NCBI RefSeq assembly: GCF_020966755.1 | Contig: NZ_JAJKFT010000002.1 | Span: forward strand, 186,001 to 250,000 | DNA length: 64,000 nucleotides | Origin: Blastopirellula sediminis | GTDB lineage: Bacteria > Planctomycetota > Planctomycetia > Pirellulales > Pirellulaceae | Direction of reading: 5' to 3' | Shown: in pieces, positions 36,061 to 45,184 of the stretch | Layout of the letters: the number at the start of each line of letters is the position of its first letter | Numbering within the stretch: position 1 is the first letter of the stretch | Notes under the pieces: model-generated | Told to the model about the DNA's origin: nothing | What the model saw: the letters and a program-made list of their open reading frames with translations, nothing else | The model's database searches: none | Program-made: the position numbers and the translations under genes

Positions 36061-36726
36061 CTAGGACTCCGACGATAGGAAGAGGTCAGGCGCCAAATCG
36101 GCAAGTAACACCCGAGCATGCAGATAGCGGCGCTGGACCGTCTTTTGCGAAACGCCCAACAGCTTTGCGGCCTCGACGTGCGTCACGTCCGAATACCAGA
36201 TCAGCGAAAACGTCTCTCCCAATTCATCCGGCAACTTGTCGACCGCTTCGTGAAACTCGGCCCACTGAGCGAGCGTCACGGGCGCGTCAATGTCGCCTTG
36301 ATCGGGCAACTCATCCAGGGCGAAGTTCGACGCATGATTGGCCGCCATCGAGAGGGGACCGAGATGCTTCCGCGCCAAGTCGATCAGCGTTCGCCGGATT
36401 TGCAGATTCGCCAGATTGAAAAAGTGGCGAGCCGATTGCGGCTTCACCGCTTTCAAACTGCGATAGAGTCGAATCGACGCCTCCTGAAAGACGTCGTCGG
36501 TCTGCTCCCAGCGAGCCAATTGGGGATAGGCCTGCATCATTGACTTAGTCAGACCTTGCAAACGGACGAGCGAACGGGCCAGGACCATCTCGTAGGCGAC
36601 GGCCGGTCGCTGGCTCGCGGTCGCCAGGATTTCGTCAATCTGACGCTCTGTCGCTGATGTCGATTCCACCAACCGTCGATCCCTTGCCGAGTCGAGCCTA
36701 ATCCCGATTTTTCCTGGCGACGCCAA
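36061..36726 (-). CDS. ECF-type RNA polymerase sigma factor
   Basis: A 221-residue protein with region 2 ('QTDDVFQEASIRLYRSLKAV') and region 4 helix-turn-helix ('THVEAAKLLGVSQKTVQRRYLHAR'). The 'LIDLARKH' segment is typical of planctomycete ECF sigma factors. No anti-sigma gene follows; instead the membrane Ser/Thr kinase begins five bases later, a partnership known for several planctomycete ECF groups. Activity may be controlled by that kinase. Confidence 0.88.
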   Translation of the reverse strand: MASPGKIGIRLDSARDRRLVESTSATERQIDEILATASQRPAVAYEMVLARSLVRLQGLTKSMMQAYPQLARWEQTDDVFQEASIRLYRSLKAVKPQSARHFFNLANLQIRRTLIDLARKHLGPLSMAANHASNFALDELPDQGDIDAPVTLAQWAEFHEAVDKLPDELGETFSLIWYSDVTHVEAAKLLGVSQKTVQRRYLHARVLLADLAPDLFLSSES

Positions 36727-37004
36727 CAGGAAAACGAAATACCTTCCCCGCTACGTATATATGCGAGTGCGCCGCGGCTAACTGGCCAGGAATTCCTCTA
36801 AGAATGGAGAAACGTCAAGCTGGCGCCTCATTTTCGGCGACTAGTCCCATATTGCAAACCAAATAAGGGGAGATGGCAACTAGATAACGGCCCTTAGCGT
36901 CGCTCCGACAGAACTTTCAATTGCGTCCCATTTCGTCCAGCGGATAGAATCAAACCCGACCGCGACATTAACGGCGAGAATCGATCGACCAGGGAGGGGA
37001 TACG

Positions 37005-38234
37005 ATGCGGGCGCGAATCACGATTCTGTCTCTGTTGCTCCTCGCATTGGGCGTCTTGCGCGGTCTGGATGCGGCCGAACCGAAGACCCTCCTCTGCTCC
37101 AAAGCGGCCAGCGACGGCGACTTCGTCACGCTGCCGGTCGAGATCGGCGATGAGCGGTTCGTCTTTGTCGTCGACACGGGGTGCGTCACTTCGCTCTTTG
37201 ACAAAAGCCTGGAAGCGAAGCTGACCGTCCATGACGAAGCGATCCTTCCCAAAGAAGTTCTTCCCGGCCGTTTCTCGGTCCAGTTTCGCCCGCCGGCAAT
37301 GAATGTATTGGGAACCGAGGAAGGCTCGCTGCCGTTTCCGGCCGAATCGTCGCTCGTTCGCTGCATCGATCTTTCGGACGTGAGCGAGGCTTGCGATCAG
37401 CCCATTGCCGGCATCCTGGGGATGGATTTCCTGAGCCGATATGTGTTGCAGCTCAACCTGTCGGAAGGCGAGATCCGCTTGCTCGAAAATGTGAGTTTCA
37501 CGGGAGTCGAACATGACGCGGTCGTCGACCTGGTCATGTACACGAGGCGACCATTTGCCGTCGTCTGGGCCGGCGACATTCCCTTTCCGGCGCTGGTCGA
37601 TACCGGAGCGATCGGCGCAACGCTTTATCTCACTCCGAAGCACTACGAGTACTTAAGGGAGCGAGAACGCTTGTTGCTGTTGCCCCTTAAACATCTGGTC
37701 GACGGCGAAACGCAAATTCATGGTGAGGAACCTGCCTTGATTCCGGTCTTCCAGCTTGGGCCGTTTAAACACTACGGCGTGCAGGCCAATGGCGATGATG
37801 ATTTAGCGCTGTTGGGGCTTCCTTATTTCCTCCGCTACAAGGCGACCTTCGACTTTTCAGGGCGGCGACTCTACCTGCAAAAGAGCCCGCACTTTGAAAT
37901 GGTCGACGAATCGTTTCACTCCGGCATTTATCTCCGCGTGGAGGAAGCGGTCGAACGAAGGGCCTTCGTCGAAGTGATCTGCAGCGGAACCTACGCCGAC
38001 AAAAACGGGGTCCAAATCGGCGACCGATTGTTGTCGATCAACGACGTCAGCATCGCCAAGATGTCGCAGTGCCACATCACCCGCCGACTCTCCCAACGCC
38101 GCTTCGGCGACTGCCGATTGGAACTAGAACGCGACGGCGAAAAGTTTGTCGTCACGCTTCCAAAAGTCGGCGACCAAACGCCGCCAAAGATGGAAGAAGA
38201 GGGCGAAGAAGAAACGCCCGCCGATGGCCAGTAG
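37005..38234 (+). CDS. Exported retropepsin-like aspartyl protease with PDZ domain
   Basis: A 409-residue protein with signal peptide ('ILSLLLLALGVLRGLDAAE'). It contains two aspartyl protease half-sites in one chain: D57-T-G in 'FVVDTGCVTS' and D199-T-G in 'ALVDTGAIGAT', each followed later by a hydrophobic 'ILGMDFL' or 'LLGLPYF' turn as in the retropepsin fold. A PDZ domain fills ~305-390 ('VICSGTYADKNGVQIGDRLLSIND'). Tandem DTG motifs would let a single polypeptide form the catalytic dimer. It is probably periplasmic. No partner gene is adjacent. Confidence 0.85.
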   Translation: MRARITILSLLLLALGVLRGLDAAEPKTLLCSKAASDGDFVTLPVEIGDERFVFVVDTGCVTSLFDKSLEAKLTVHDEAILPKEVLPGRFSVQFRPPAMNVLGTEEGSLPFPAESSLVRCIDLSDVSEACDQPIAGILGMDFLSRYVLQLNLSEGEIRLLENVSFTGVEHDAVVDLVMYTRRPFAVVWAGDIPFPALVDTGAIGATLYLTPKHYEYLRERERLLLLPLKHLVDGETQIHGEEPALIPVFQLGPFKHYGVQANGDDDLALLGLPYFLRYKATFDFSGRRLYLQKSPHFEMVDESFHSGIYLRVEEAVERRAFVEVICSGTYADKNGVQIGDRLLSINDVSIAKMSQCHITRRLSQRRFGDCRLELERDGEKFVVTLPKVGDQTPPKMEEEGEEETPADGQ

Positions 38235-38247
38235 TCGATCTCCAAAC

Positions 38248-38462
38248 TAGCCCGCAGCGCGAGCAAGGGAATTTTTACGCAAGCCACCGACGAGGTGCAA
38301 TTAGCCGATCGATTGACCTCGTTTTCCTTCGTGCGTAATTGGGATCGACCCCGCTTTTCCCTCGCTTGCGCTTCGGGCTACTATTGGGCGCGCGCATGCT
38401 ATCCGGGGCTTTCTCTTGCCGTGTTCTTACCGTGATTCGTCCGTGGCATCCGTGTTCCATTC
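38248..38462. repeat. Repeat cluster: inverted family A pair plus family B
   Basis: A reversed family A unit at about 38248-38274, a forward one at about 38356-38390, and a family B unit at about 38426-38462 (CCGTGGCATCCGTGTTCCAT). The order and spacing resemble the 26915-27072 cluster, so the A and B sequences travel together. No gene is present. Confidence 0.7.
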
Positions 38463-38463
38463 T

Positions 38464-38510
38464 AAAAAAAGGAACCGCCGCCAAACGGGTTCGGCGGCGG
38501 TTCTGCTTCC
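38464..38510 (-). terminator. Rho-independent terminator of metE
   Basis: On the minus strand an 11-base GC-rich stem (GAACCGCCGCC with its complement, loop of ~10) is followed by a run of seven T residues. It lies 12 bases after the metE stop. Confidence 0.88.
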
Positions 38511-38521
38511 TGGGCGGCGCG

Positions 38522-40819
38522 TCAGGTAGCCAAACTTTGGCGCGCCGCTTCGGCTGCTTTCACCATGTTGGTTAGCGCCGGTCGCACTTCCTCCCATTTG
38601 CGGGTTTTGAGGCCGCAGTCCGGGTTCACCCAGATTTGCGAGGGATTCAAGACTTCCGCCGCCTTCGTTAACAGACGGAACATTGATTCCGACGTCGGCG
38701 CTTGCGGCGAATGGATGTCGAAGACGCCCGGTCCGATTTCGTTCGGGTAGCGGAAGTCGACGAACGCGTCGAGCAGTTCCATGTCGCTGCGCGACGTTTC
38801 GATCGAAATGACGTCGGCGTCGAGTCCGGCGATCGCTTCGATGATGTCGTTGAATTCGCAGTAGCACATGTGAGTGTGAATCTGCGTTTCGTCGGCGACG
38901 ACGCTGCTCGCCAAACGGAAGCTGTCGCCGGCCCATTCGAGATAGGCGTTCCAGTCCCGTTTACGGAGCGGCAAACCTTCGCGCAGGGCTGGTTCGTCAA
39001 TTTGAATGACGCGGACGCCAGCCTTTTCGAGGTCTTCCACTTCGTCTCGAATCGCCAGGGCGATTTGCCGGGCAGTTTCGCTCCGCGGTTGATCGTCGCG
39101 GACGAACGACCAGCAGAGGATCGTCACCGGTCCGGTCAGCATCCCTTTGACCGGCTTCGTGGAGCAGGACTGCGCAAATTCGATCCACTCGACCGTCATC
39201 GGCCGCGGGCGAGAAACGTCGCCGTAAATGATCGGCGGCTTCACGCAGCGACTGCCGTAACTTTGCACCCAGCCGTTGCGGGTGATCGCGAAACCGGCGA
39301 GCGACTCGCCGAAATATTCGACCATATCGTTCCGCTCCGGTTCGCCGTGCACCAGCAAGTCGAGCCCGACTTCTTCCTGAAACGCGATCACTTCGCGAAT
39401 TTGGGCCTGCATCGTGGCGACGTACGTCTCGTGCGAGAGTTCACCCTTGCGGCGTTTCGCTCGGGCCTGGCGAATCTCGGCCGTCTGCGGAAACGATCCG
39501 ATCGTGGTGGTCGGAAACGCCGGCAAGCCGAGCGACGCTTGTTGCACCGACCGGCGCTGCGGGAAGGAACTGCGGCGGCGCTGCATATGTTCGTCAACGA
39601 AGGCGACGCGACCTTGCACTTGGGGCGAAATGACCCGCTCGGAGGTTTGACGGCTGATCATCGCCTGGCGATTCGCTTCGAGCGCTGCCCGAGTAGCGTC
39701 ATCGGGCCCAAGAATCGCGGTGGCGATCAACTTCACTTCGGCCAGCTTTTGCTTGCCGAACGCGAGCCAACTTTTCAGTTCGTCGTCGAGGTCGGTTTCG
39801 GCGTCGAGATCGACCGGGGCATGCAACAGCGAGCAGCTCGGCGCGATCTGCACCCGATCGGCGCCCAACTGGTCGACCAACGGTTGCGCGAAGGCAAGCG
39901 CCGCGATGGCGTTGGTTCTCCAGATGTTCCGTCCTTCGACCAGGCCAAGAGAGACGACTTTGCCGGCGGGAATGACGTCGACCAAGGAGGCCGCGTCTTC
40001 CTTGCCGCGGACGAGATCAACATGCAGACCGGCGGTCGACAGGTTGGCCGCCAGCGACAGATTCTCGGCCAGCGGACCAAAGTAGGTCGCCAGCATCACG
40101 TTCAACTGCGGCAGTTCAGCGGCGATCGTGCGATAGGCGGCGACCAGCGACTCGCGCTGTTTGTCGCTCAAATCGGTCGCGAGGATCGGTTCGTCGATCT
40201 GCACCCAAGTCGCCCCGGCGGTCGAGATCTGCCGCAGCAGTTCGACATAGGCAGGCAGCAGCGCGTCGAGCAGATCAAGTCGATCGCCGGTCGCACTGCG
40301 CAGCTTGCCGAGCGAAAGGTAGGTGACCGGGCCGATCACGACCGGCCGGGTAGCGATGCCGAGAGCTTGCGCTTCGCGCAGTTCGGCGAGCGGTTTCGTC
40401 GCATCGGGCGTGAAGGTTTGGTTCGGTTCAAACTCCGGCGTCAGGTAGTGATAGTTGGTGTCGAACCACTTGGTCATCTCGAGCGCTTTGATCTCGTGCG
40501 GCAGTTGCACGCCGGGCGCCTGACCGCGGGCCATCAGGAAATAGCGCTGAAGATGCGTGACATCGAGTGTCGCAAACCGCGGCGGGATGACGCCGAGGGC
40601 GACCGACATGTCGAGCATCTGGTCATAGAGGGAAAAATCGTTGCTGGGGATCGAGTCGATGCCGGCCGCGAGTTGCAGCCGCCAGTGTTCGGCCCGCAGG
40701 TGAGCGGCGACTTCCAAAAGTTGTGCTTCCGACGTGGCGCCGGACCAATACGACTCGACCGCTTTTTTCAGTTCGCGGTCTTTACCGATACGAGGAAAAC
40801 CTAAATTGGCGGATAGCAT
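38522..40819 (-). CDS. metE: Cobalamin-independent methionine synthase
   Basis: A 765-residue protein of normal MetE length with two barrel domains. The N-terminal half opens 'LGFPRIGKDRELKKAVESYW'. The C-terminal half holds the zinc ligands: His and Cys of 'HMCYCEF', Glu in 'SIETSR' and the late Cys of 'NPDCGLKTR'. It transfers a methyl group from 5-methyltetrahydropteroylglutamate to homocysteine. A cobalamin riboswitch lies ~250 bases upstream, so expression is expected to fall when B12 is available for a MetH enzyme elsewhere. Confidence 0.97.
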   Translation of the reverse strand: MLSANLGFPRIGKDRELKKAVESYWSGATSEAQLLEVAAHLRAEHWRLQLAAGIDSIPSNDFSLYDQMLDMSVALGVIPPRFATLDVTHLQRYFLMARGQAPGVQLPHEIKALEMTKWFDTNYHYLTPEFEPNQTFTPDATKPLAELREAQALGIATRPVVIGPVTYLSLGKLRSATGDRLDLLDALLPAYVELLRQISTAGATWVQIDEPILATDLSDKQRESLVAAYRTIAAELPQLNVMLATYFGPLAENLSLAANLSTAGLHVDLVRGKEDAASLVDVIPAGKVVSLGLVEGRNIWRTNAIAALAFAQPLVDQLGADRVQIAPSCSLLHAPVDLDAETDLDDELKSWLAFGKQKLAEVKLIATAILGPDDATRAALEANRQAMISRQTSERVISPQVQGRVAFVDEHMQRRRSSFPQRRSVQQASLGLPAFPTTTIGSFPQTAEIRQARAKRRKGELSHETYVATMQAQIREVIAFQEEVGLDLLVHGEPERNDMVEYFGESLAGFAITRNGWVQSYGSRCVKPPIIYGDVSRPRPMTVEWIEFAQSCSTKPVKGMLTGPVTILCWSFVRDDQPRSETARQIALAIRDEVEDLEKAGVRVIQIDEPALREGLPLRKRDWNAYLEWAGDSFRLASSVVADETQIHTHMCYCEFNDIIEAIAGLDADVISIETSRSDMELLDAFVDFRYPNEIGPGVFDIHSPQAPTSESMFRLLTKAAEVLNPSQIWVNPDCGLKTRKWEEVRPALTNMVKAAEAARQSLAT

Positions 40820-40847
40820 GTACGCTTACCTTTGCAAATGCGCATTC

Positions 40848-40997
40848 GTAGCGCAGCAGGAGCGGAGTCCGACAGTCGAAGCTGGGACGAGGCCTGCGCG
40901 CGGAAACGGAAAGAAAACGGCAGTAAACTTGCTCAGTCGCTACAAAGCGTGGGAGCGACGATTGGGCGAGCGAGTTCGCCGTAGCGCAGCAGGAGCG
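40848..40997. repeat. Direct repeat of 17 bases in the metE leader
   Basis: GTAGCGCAGCAGGAGCG occurs exactly at 40848-40864 and 40981-40997, both between the riboswitch and metE. It may reflect a small duplication or form alternative pairing in the leader. Confidence 0.6.
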
Positions 40998-41061
40998 CGC
41001 ACATCAAGAAATGATGTCATCGTAGGGATCTCCATGTCGCCTCCATCCCCGAAGGCGTATG

Positions 41062-41288
41062 ACGAAACTGCACCTTGCGGCGCAGGCGACTGGCAGGTCT
41101 TCGGACTTCCAGACTGGGGCAGGGCGGTGAGCCTTGCTGTTCCTACTGGCCGTTGCTTTCCAATCCAACGAGGATCAGTGCTTACCGACGGCGTTCGTTT
41201 CTGGTTACCGCAGCGGGGGCTGTCCCGGTCTCTCACCGGAGTTCCCTCTTTCGACGCTCCACAAAAATGGGAGCGAACCAATCACGCC
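41062..41288 (-). ncRNA. Cobalamin (B12) riboswitch
   Basis: Read on the minus strand, the conserved aptamer elements appear in order: a P2-type hairpin, GGGAACTCCGGTGAGAG, a CCGGGACAGCCCCCGCTGCGGTAA core, then AAGTCCGAAGACCTGCCA. These match the cobalamin riboswitch core and B12 box. It sits in the metE 5' leader, the place where many bacteria use B12 to switch off B12-independent methionine synthesis. I do not see a clear intrinsic terminator after it, so control may be at translation. Confidence 0.93.
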
Positions 41289-41576
41289 GCCAAGCTATCC
41301 GATGAAGAAGGACCTCGTCAACCGGCGGTTGCAAACCACTCGCCAGCGGCCGGCAAAACGGTGCGTTCGGCAAGCCGCCGTAGAAAGCAGGCCTGCATAA
41401 CCGCCGCGACCCGTAAACCCGGCGAAGTAGATAAGGCGAATGCCAGCAATCGTTTACGCCGACGAGATTTTTTTCCAAATGACCCCGGAGAACCGCCAAC
41501 GGCCCCTTTACGCATCGGGGTAGGACGGCTAAACTTTGTGATCTGCCGAGGGACGCTGACGTCCTCAGGTAAGGTT

Positions 41577-41650
<74 letters not shown>

Positions 41651-41656
41651 CTCACG

Positions 41657-41691
41657 AAAGCCGCGAGTCTTCAAGGACTTGCGGCTTTTTT
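41657..41691 (+). terminator. Rho-independent terminator after tRNA-Arg
   Basis: The stem AAAGCCGCGAGTC with its near-perfect complement GACTTGCGGCTTT and a 6-base loop runs into a T tract, 6 bases after the tRNA. Confidence 0.9.
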
Positions 41692-42274
41692 CATGCGCAT
41701 TTCTGAACGCTTGGATCTTTCCAGAACGGTCAATTTTGGTCTCTTTTAGGCCCCATTCGCGCACACAGTGCGCACAAGCTTTTTCGGCGGGACTAGTTTG
41801 GCTGACGTTGATTAGGGCCGTGTCGGTTGAGCCCCATCCGACGTTGCGTCGCCGATGTGAACTTCTTGATACAGGGACGGGCAGTCTTGTTGCTCTCATC
41901 GATGGAACTATTGGCTGCCTGAGAGCTGAATTCTAATTACGTAATTACGGTTCTTGGGGCGAACCGTCGTCGGATTGGTCAAATCAGTTTCACGCTGCAT
42001 CGTAGCTGCCAGGTGTCAATTATCAACTCCGCGATGAGTGACCTAGTAGCCGCATTCGTAAGTCCATACCGAGGGCTAGACAGTTCGCAGGAGGGCATGA
42101 CGCATCGACCTCTGCGACTCCGTACTGTTGAAAGCGGCACAGCAAGCTCCCTCAAGCATCCCAAAACCATGAATACGACGGCTGCTCCGTTCAGACGTGG
42201 AGGTAATCATGCGACTTGCTGCGAATCGCTCGGTCCATGTGAGAATCGTTAGACCGAAATAACTCTAGAATCCG
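41692..42274. other. Gene-free stretch with palindrome
   Basis: No supported gene in 583 bases. A perfect 14-base palindrome TAATTACGTAATTA is at 41934-41947 and could be a protein-binding site. The rest is unstructured and may be the remains of lost genes next to a tRNA, a common integration site; I see no integrase. Confidence 0.5.
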
Positions 42275-43123
42275 CTAAGCCGTAACTTGAAAGCATCCTA
42301 GTGATGCGGCGAGTCCGTTCATGTGGTTGGCGCTTGCGCCATCCTTTTCGTAACGGCAGGGTTCGGAAAACATTTCCAGAAGGTAACGTTTCAAGTCCGG
42401 GCCGAAGCCTGCGTCGTCGAAGTTGAGGAATCGCTTGCCGCGACATTGCGCTTGGATGGAATCGTATTGGGGATGTTTCCCCCAGAAACCGATGCGTAGT
42501 CTCTCATCCCGAATGGAAACTGGCTTCACACCTTGTTTTGCGATGGCGTGGTTCAGAATGGCCGTCTCGGCAAGCAGACCGAAATACCGATCATTGGTAA
42601 CGAAGTCTTTCAGGTCGACGTAGGCGTCGAAGACCCATTTGCGGCGGAAATAGGCGGGGCAGTGGGTTTCAAAATTGAAACGCGGGTAGCCAAGACGCTT
42701 TAGTTGTTCGTACGTTCGCCACAATGATTCCATCCAGATTCCGCGTCCGCGCTTCGTGATTTTGTCCATATCTTCGAGGTAGTAGGACTTACGAGCTTCC
42801 TCTAAGGTAAGCCTGTCTAGCAGAACGTAGTCGTCGCAAAAATAGAGAAACTCGTGCGTTAGTTCCGGAAGCAGGGACGAGGCGAAGAGAAGTTGGAATT
42901 GATTGACGATCGGCGTTTGAAATCGGATTGGCGCCGCCAGGTAGTCGTGCGGAATATGTTCGACAATCGTAGTGTCGTCCGTGAGGAATGTCGGTCGATC
43001 CCCCACGATCCAAACTTTGCCGACGTCAGAAAAATGCTTGGCGACGCTGCGGAGCGAAATCAGGATCTCAAGGTCGTTCGCGGAACTGTGTTTGAGGAAA
43101 TAGACGATATCCACTGATTTCAC
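42275..43123 (-). CDS. Stealth-like capsule sugar-phosphotransferase family protein
   Basis: About 282 residues from a GTG at 43123 ('MKSVDIVYFLKHSS'); a TTG at 43147 would add eight residues. The opening 'VDIVYFLKH', 'EFLYFCDDYVL' and 'THCPAYFRRKWVFDAY' resemble the conserved regions of Stealth proteins, which transfer sugar-1-phosphate in extracellular polysaccharides. The DD pair is in the position of the metal-binding acidic residues. It is the last of three minus-strand glycan genes. Confidence 0.7.
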   Translation of the reverse strand: MKSVDIVYFLKHSSANDLEILISLRSVAKHFSDVGKVWIVGDRPTFLTDDTTIVEHIPHDYLAAPIRFQTPIVNQFQLLFASSLLPELTHEFLYFCDDYVLLDRLTLEEARKSYYLEDMDKITKRGRGIWMESLWRTYEQLKRLGYPRFNFETHCPAYFRRKWVFDAYVDLKDFVTNDRYFGLLAETAILNHAIAKQGVKPVSIRDERLRIGFWGKHPQYDSIQAQCRGKRFLNFDDAGFGPDLKRYLLEMFSEPCRYEKDGASANHMNGLAASLGCFQVTA

Positions 43124-43192
43124 CGCGTAACGCGAATTGAAGAGCAAGACAACTTGTCGAAAAGGAAGGGGCGAGTCGATATTCGCAATCGA

Positions 43193-43948
43193 CTACCAGA
43201 ACTCGGTATGACTTGGCGATTCCGCCCATCGGCAGCCCAAGTCGCCAAGCCAGGTTTCCCACATTCCGCGATTCTTAGGCGTGCGATTGGGAATTAACGT
43301 CGTGGGAACGCCATTCATCATCGCGGCAATCGCAAAATGAAGTCGGTCCGTGACAATGTACTCGTAACTTCCTGCCAGTCCAACATAATCTTCGGGGCTG
43401 CGGGCGAACTGAATCGGATCCCCGACGCTGCGACTTTGCCAATCGGCTGTGCGAAATCGGCCTTCGCTATCCTGGCGCAGAAAAAAGGCGCCGGCTCGAT
43501 TGGGGACGAATGGCGCATGCAGATACGCCAAGGCCATGTCAGGGGCAAGTCTCGCTTCTGGAAAGAATCGTTTGCCGCTTGGTTCTCGAAGATAGACGAT
43601 CGCCTCGCAAACCGCTTCCTGCCCGTAGGCCGATTGAGGAAGTATGATCGTCGGCTTCCTTTGTGCGATTGCGGCCTGTCGTCGCTTTACTTCCGCGTGA
43701 TATCCGCTTCCCAGGTTGCCTCCGCCGAACAGCAAGAGTAAGTCGTCGTCGCTTGGTTCATAGGGATCATGAATATGCCAATCGACTTTGAAATGGTCGA
43801 GCAATTGTCGGGTCGCCGCGTAGATCAGGCGGTCGCCGACATTCGCTGCAACTCCATCGACCAACCCAACTTTTCTTCCCGCCAAGGGGGCGAAGATATC
43901 GGCGAAGCATTGTGCCGGTAAAAGGCGTCGAGGCGTGGATGTGGTCAT
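43193..43948 (-). CDS. Polysaccharide pyruvyl transferase family protein
   Basis: A 251-residue protein with the family features 'NVGDRLIYAATRQLLDHF', 'LLLLFGGGNLG', 'PTIILPQSAYGQE' and 'YIVTDRLHFAIAAMMNGVPTTLIPN'. The last is the conserved TDRLH segment near the end of PF04230. It is shorter than typical members (300-400 residues), the middle region being compact. It probably adds pyruvate ketals to a surface glycan or acts as a related glycan enzyme. Confidence 0.82.
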   Translation of the reverse strand: MTTSTPRRLLPAQCFADIFAPLAGRKVGLVDGVAANVGDRLIYAATRQLLDHFKVDWHIHDPYEPSDDDLLLLFGGGNLGSGYHAEVKRRQAAIAQRKPTIILPQSAYGQEAVCEAIVYLREPSGKRFFPEARLAPDMALAYLHAPFVPNRAGAFFLRQDSEGRFRTADWQSRSVGDPIQFARSPEDYVGLAGSYEYIVTDRLHFAIAAMMNGVPTTLIPNRTPKNRGMWETWLGDLGCRWAESPSHTEFW

Positions 43949-43981
43949 ACCAAATTTGAGAATCGAGTTGTGGAGATTGAA

Positions 43982-45184
43982 TCAGCCGAGCATTTCACTC
44001 AACCGTGAGCAAAGTCGTTCGATACCGATTTCAGGTGAGAATTGGCGATATTTGGCGGCGAACGCTTTCGCGCGGTTCCGTTTTTCGTCACTTGCAAGCA
44101 ACGAACTGAGTTGGCCGATCATTTGACGCCCATTTTCCGGCGACGCGAACATCGCGGCGCCTGTTTCCAGGATTCGTCGCGTGAGAATGCCTTGTTCATA
44201 GGTAATCGGCAGCTGCAAAGTTGGAACGCCGGCAAGTAGGAATTCGCAAGCGGCGCCATGATTTCCGTTCATAATGGCGACGTCCGCCTCTTGGCGGATC
44301 CGCTCCAGTTGCAGTGGACGCGTGACGAATCGAACGCTGCCGCCGCCCCATTCACGGTAGGGCGTGAAGTCGATCCGATCGCCGACGAGAATGGTCGGAT
44401 GTTTCTGCCCATAGAGCCAGCGAATGAGTTCACCGAGCCCCTTCATCGGCTTCAAATAAGCGAAGATCCTCTTACCCGTTCCCGTCGGCCAGTTGGTGAA
44501 TTCTTCGCGCGGCAAGTCAGCTGACCAGCAACCGTAATATGTCGCTGCGACGCGCTGCGGATAGTGATCAAGTTCTTGGAACGTACAAAAGAGGTTGTCG
44601 TCGACGTCGTGAAAGAGACGGCCGAGGTGCGATAGTTCCGGCTGTCGATGTTCGGCCAAAACGGCATTGATCGTCTGCACTAGTTCAAACTCGTCTTTTT
44701 CGCGCTGCGCCAGCGGCATATCACGAATCGACGACATGTTGGCTAAGGGGGATTCGTCAGGCGGACAGAAGAAGCCTGTTCCGATCGTCGCCTGGGGAAC
44801 GTTAAGTCCGCGAGCCGCAAGTAGCGCCGTCGGCGCGTGATCGAATAACAGCAGGTCGGGGCGAATGAAATCAAAGAGTTGACGCCAAGCCTCGGTCATT
44901 GCCCCAAGTTCCTCCACGTCGCGATAGCCTTTGTTCCGCAGAATATGCCCGAAGGTCGGCGGGTTCTGGATGTGCGGAATCGAGGGGGATGTCTTGACCG
45001 GGGCCTGGTAAGCGTCGAGCGGAATCTCGCGAAATGTCGCGCGCACGCGTGAAAGATCTTTGACGATCAGCGATAGCGAATGTCCGAGTTTCTGCAGGTG
45101 CCGAGCGATCGGCTGCAGCGGTCCGAGATGCCCATGACCCCCTCCCAATTCCCAGCAGAAGCAGATTCGTTTCGACTTGCGCAT
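43982..45184 (-). CDS. GT1/MurG-like glycosyltransferase
   Basis: A 400-residue GT-B protein. The N-terminal 'WELGGGHGHLGPLQPIARHLQKLGH' is the glycine loop of UDP-glycosyltransferases, and the C-terminal 'VAIMNGNHGAACEFLLAGVPTLQLPITYEQGILTRRI' corresponds to the HGG nucleotide-sugar motif with NHG in place of HGG. It is the first gene of the minus-strand glycan group, and the giant gene starts divergently 272 bases away. Confidence 0.85.
   Translation of the reverse strand: MRKSKRICFCWELGGGHGHLGPLQPIARHLQKLGHSLSLIVKDLSRVRATFREIPLDAYQAPVKTSPSIPHIQNPPTFGHILRNKGYRDVEELGAMTEAWRQLFDFIRPDLLLFDHAPTALLAARGLNVPQATIGTGFFCPPDESPLANMSSIRDMPLAQREKDEFELVQTINAVLAEHRQPELSHLGRLFHDVDDNLFCTFQELDHYPQRVAATYYGCWSADLPREEFTNWPTGTGKRIFAYLKPMKGLGELIRWLYGQKHPTILVGDRIDFTPYREWGGGSVRFVTRPLQLERIRQEADVAIMNGNHGAACEFLLAGVPTLQLPITYEQGILTRRILETGAAMFASPENGRQMIGQLSSLLASDEKRNRAKAFAAKYRQFSPEIGIERLCSRLSEMLG

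Noticed and set aside
38702-40804. 700-codon plus-strand open frame antisense to metE
   Set aside because: Shadow frame of metE caused by high GC third positions; Arg/Asp/Gln-rich and without domains.
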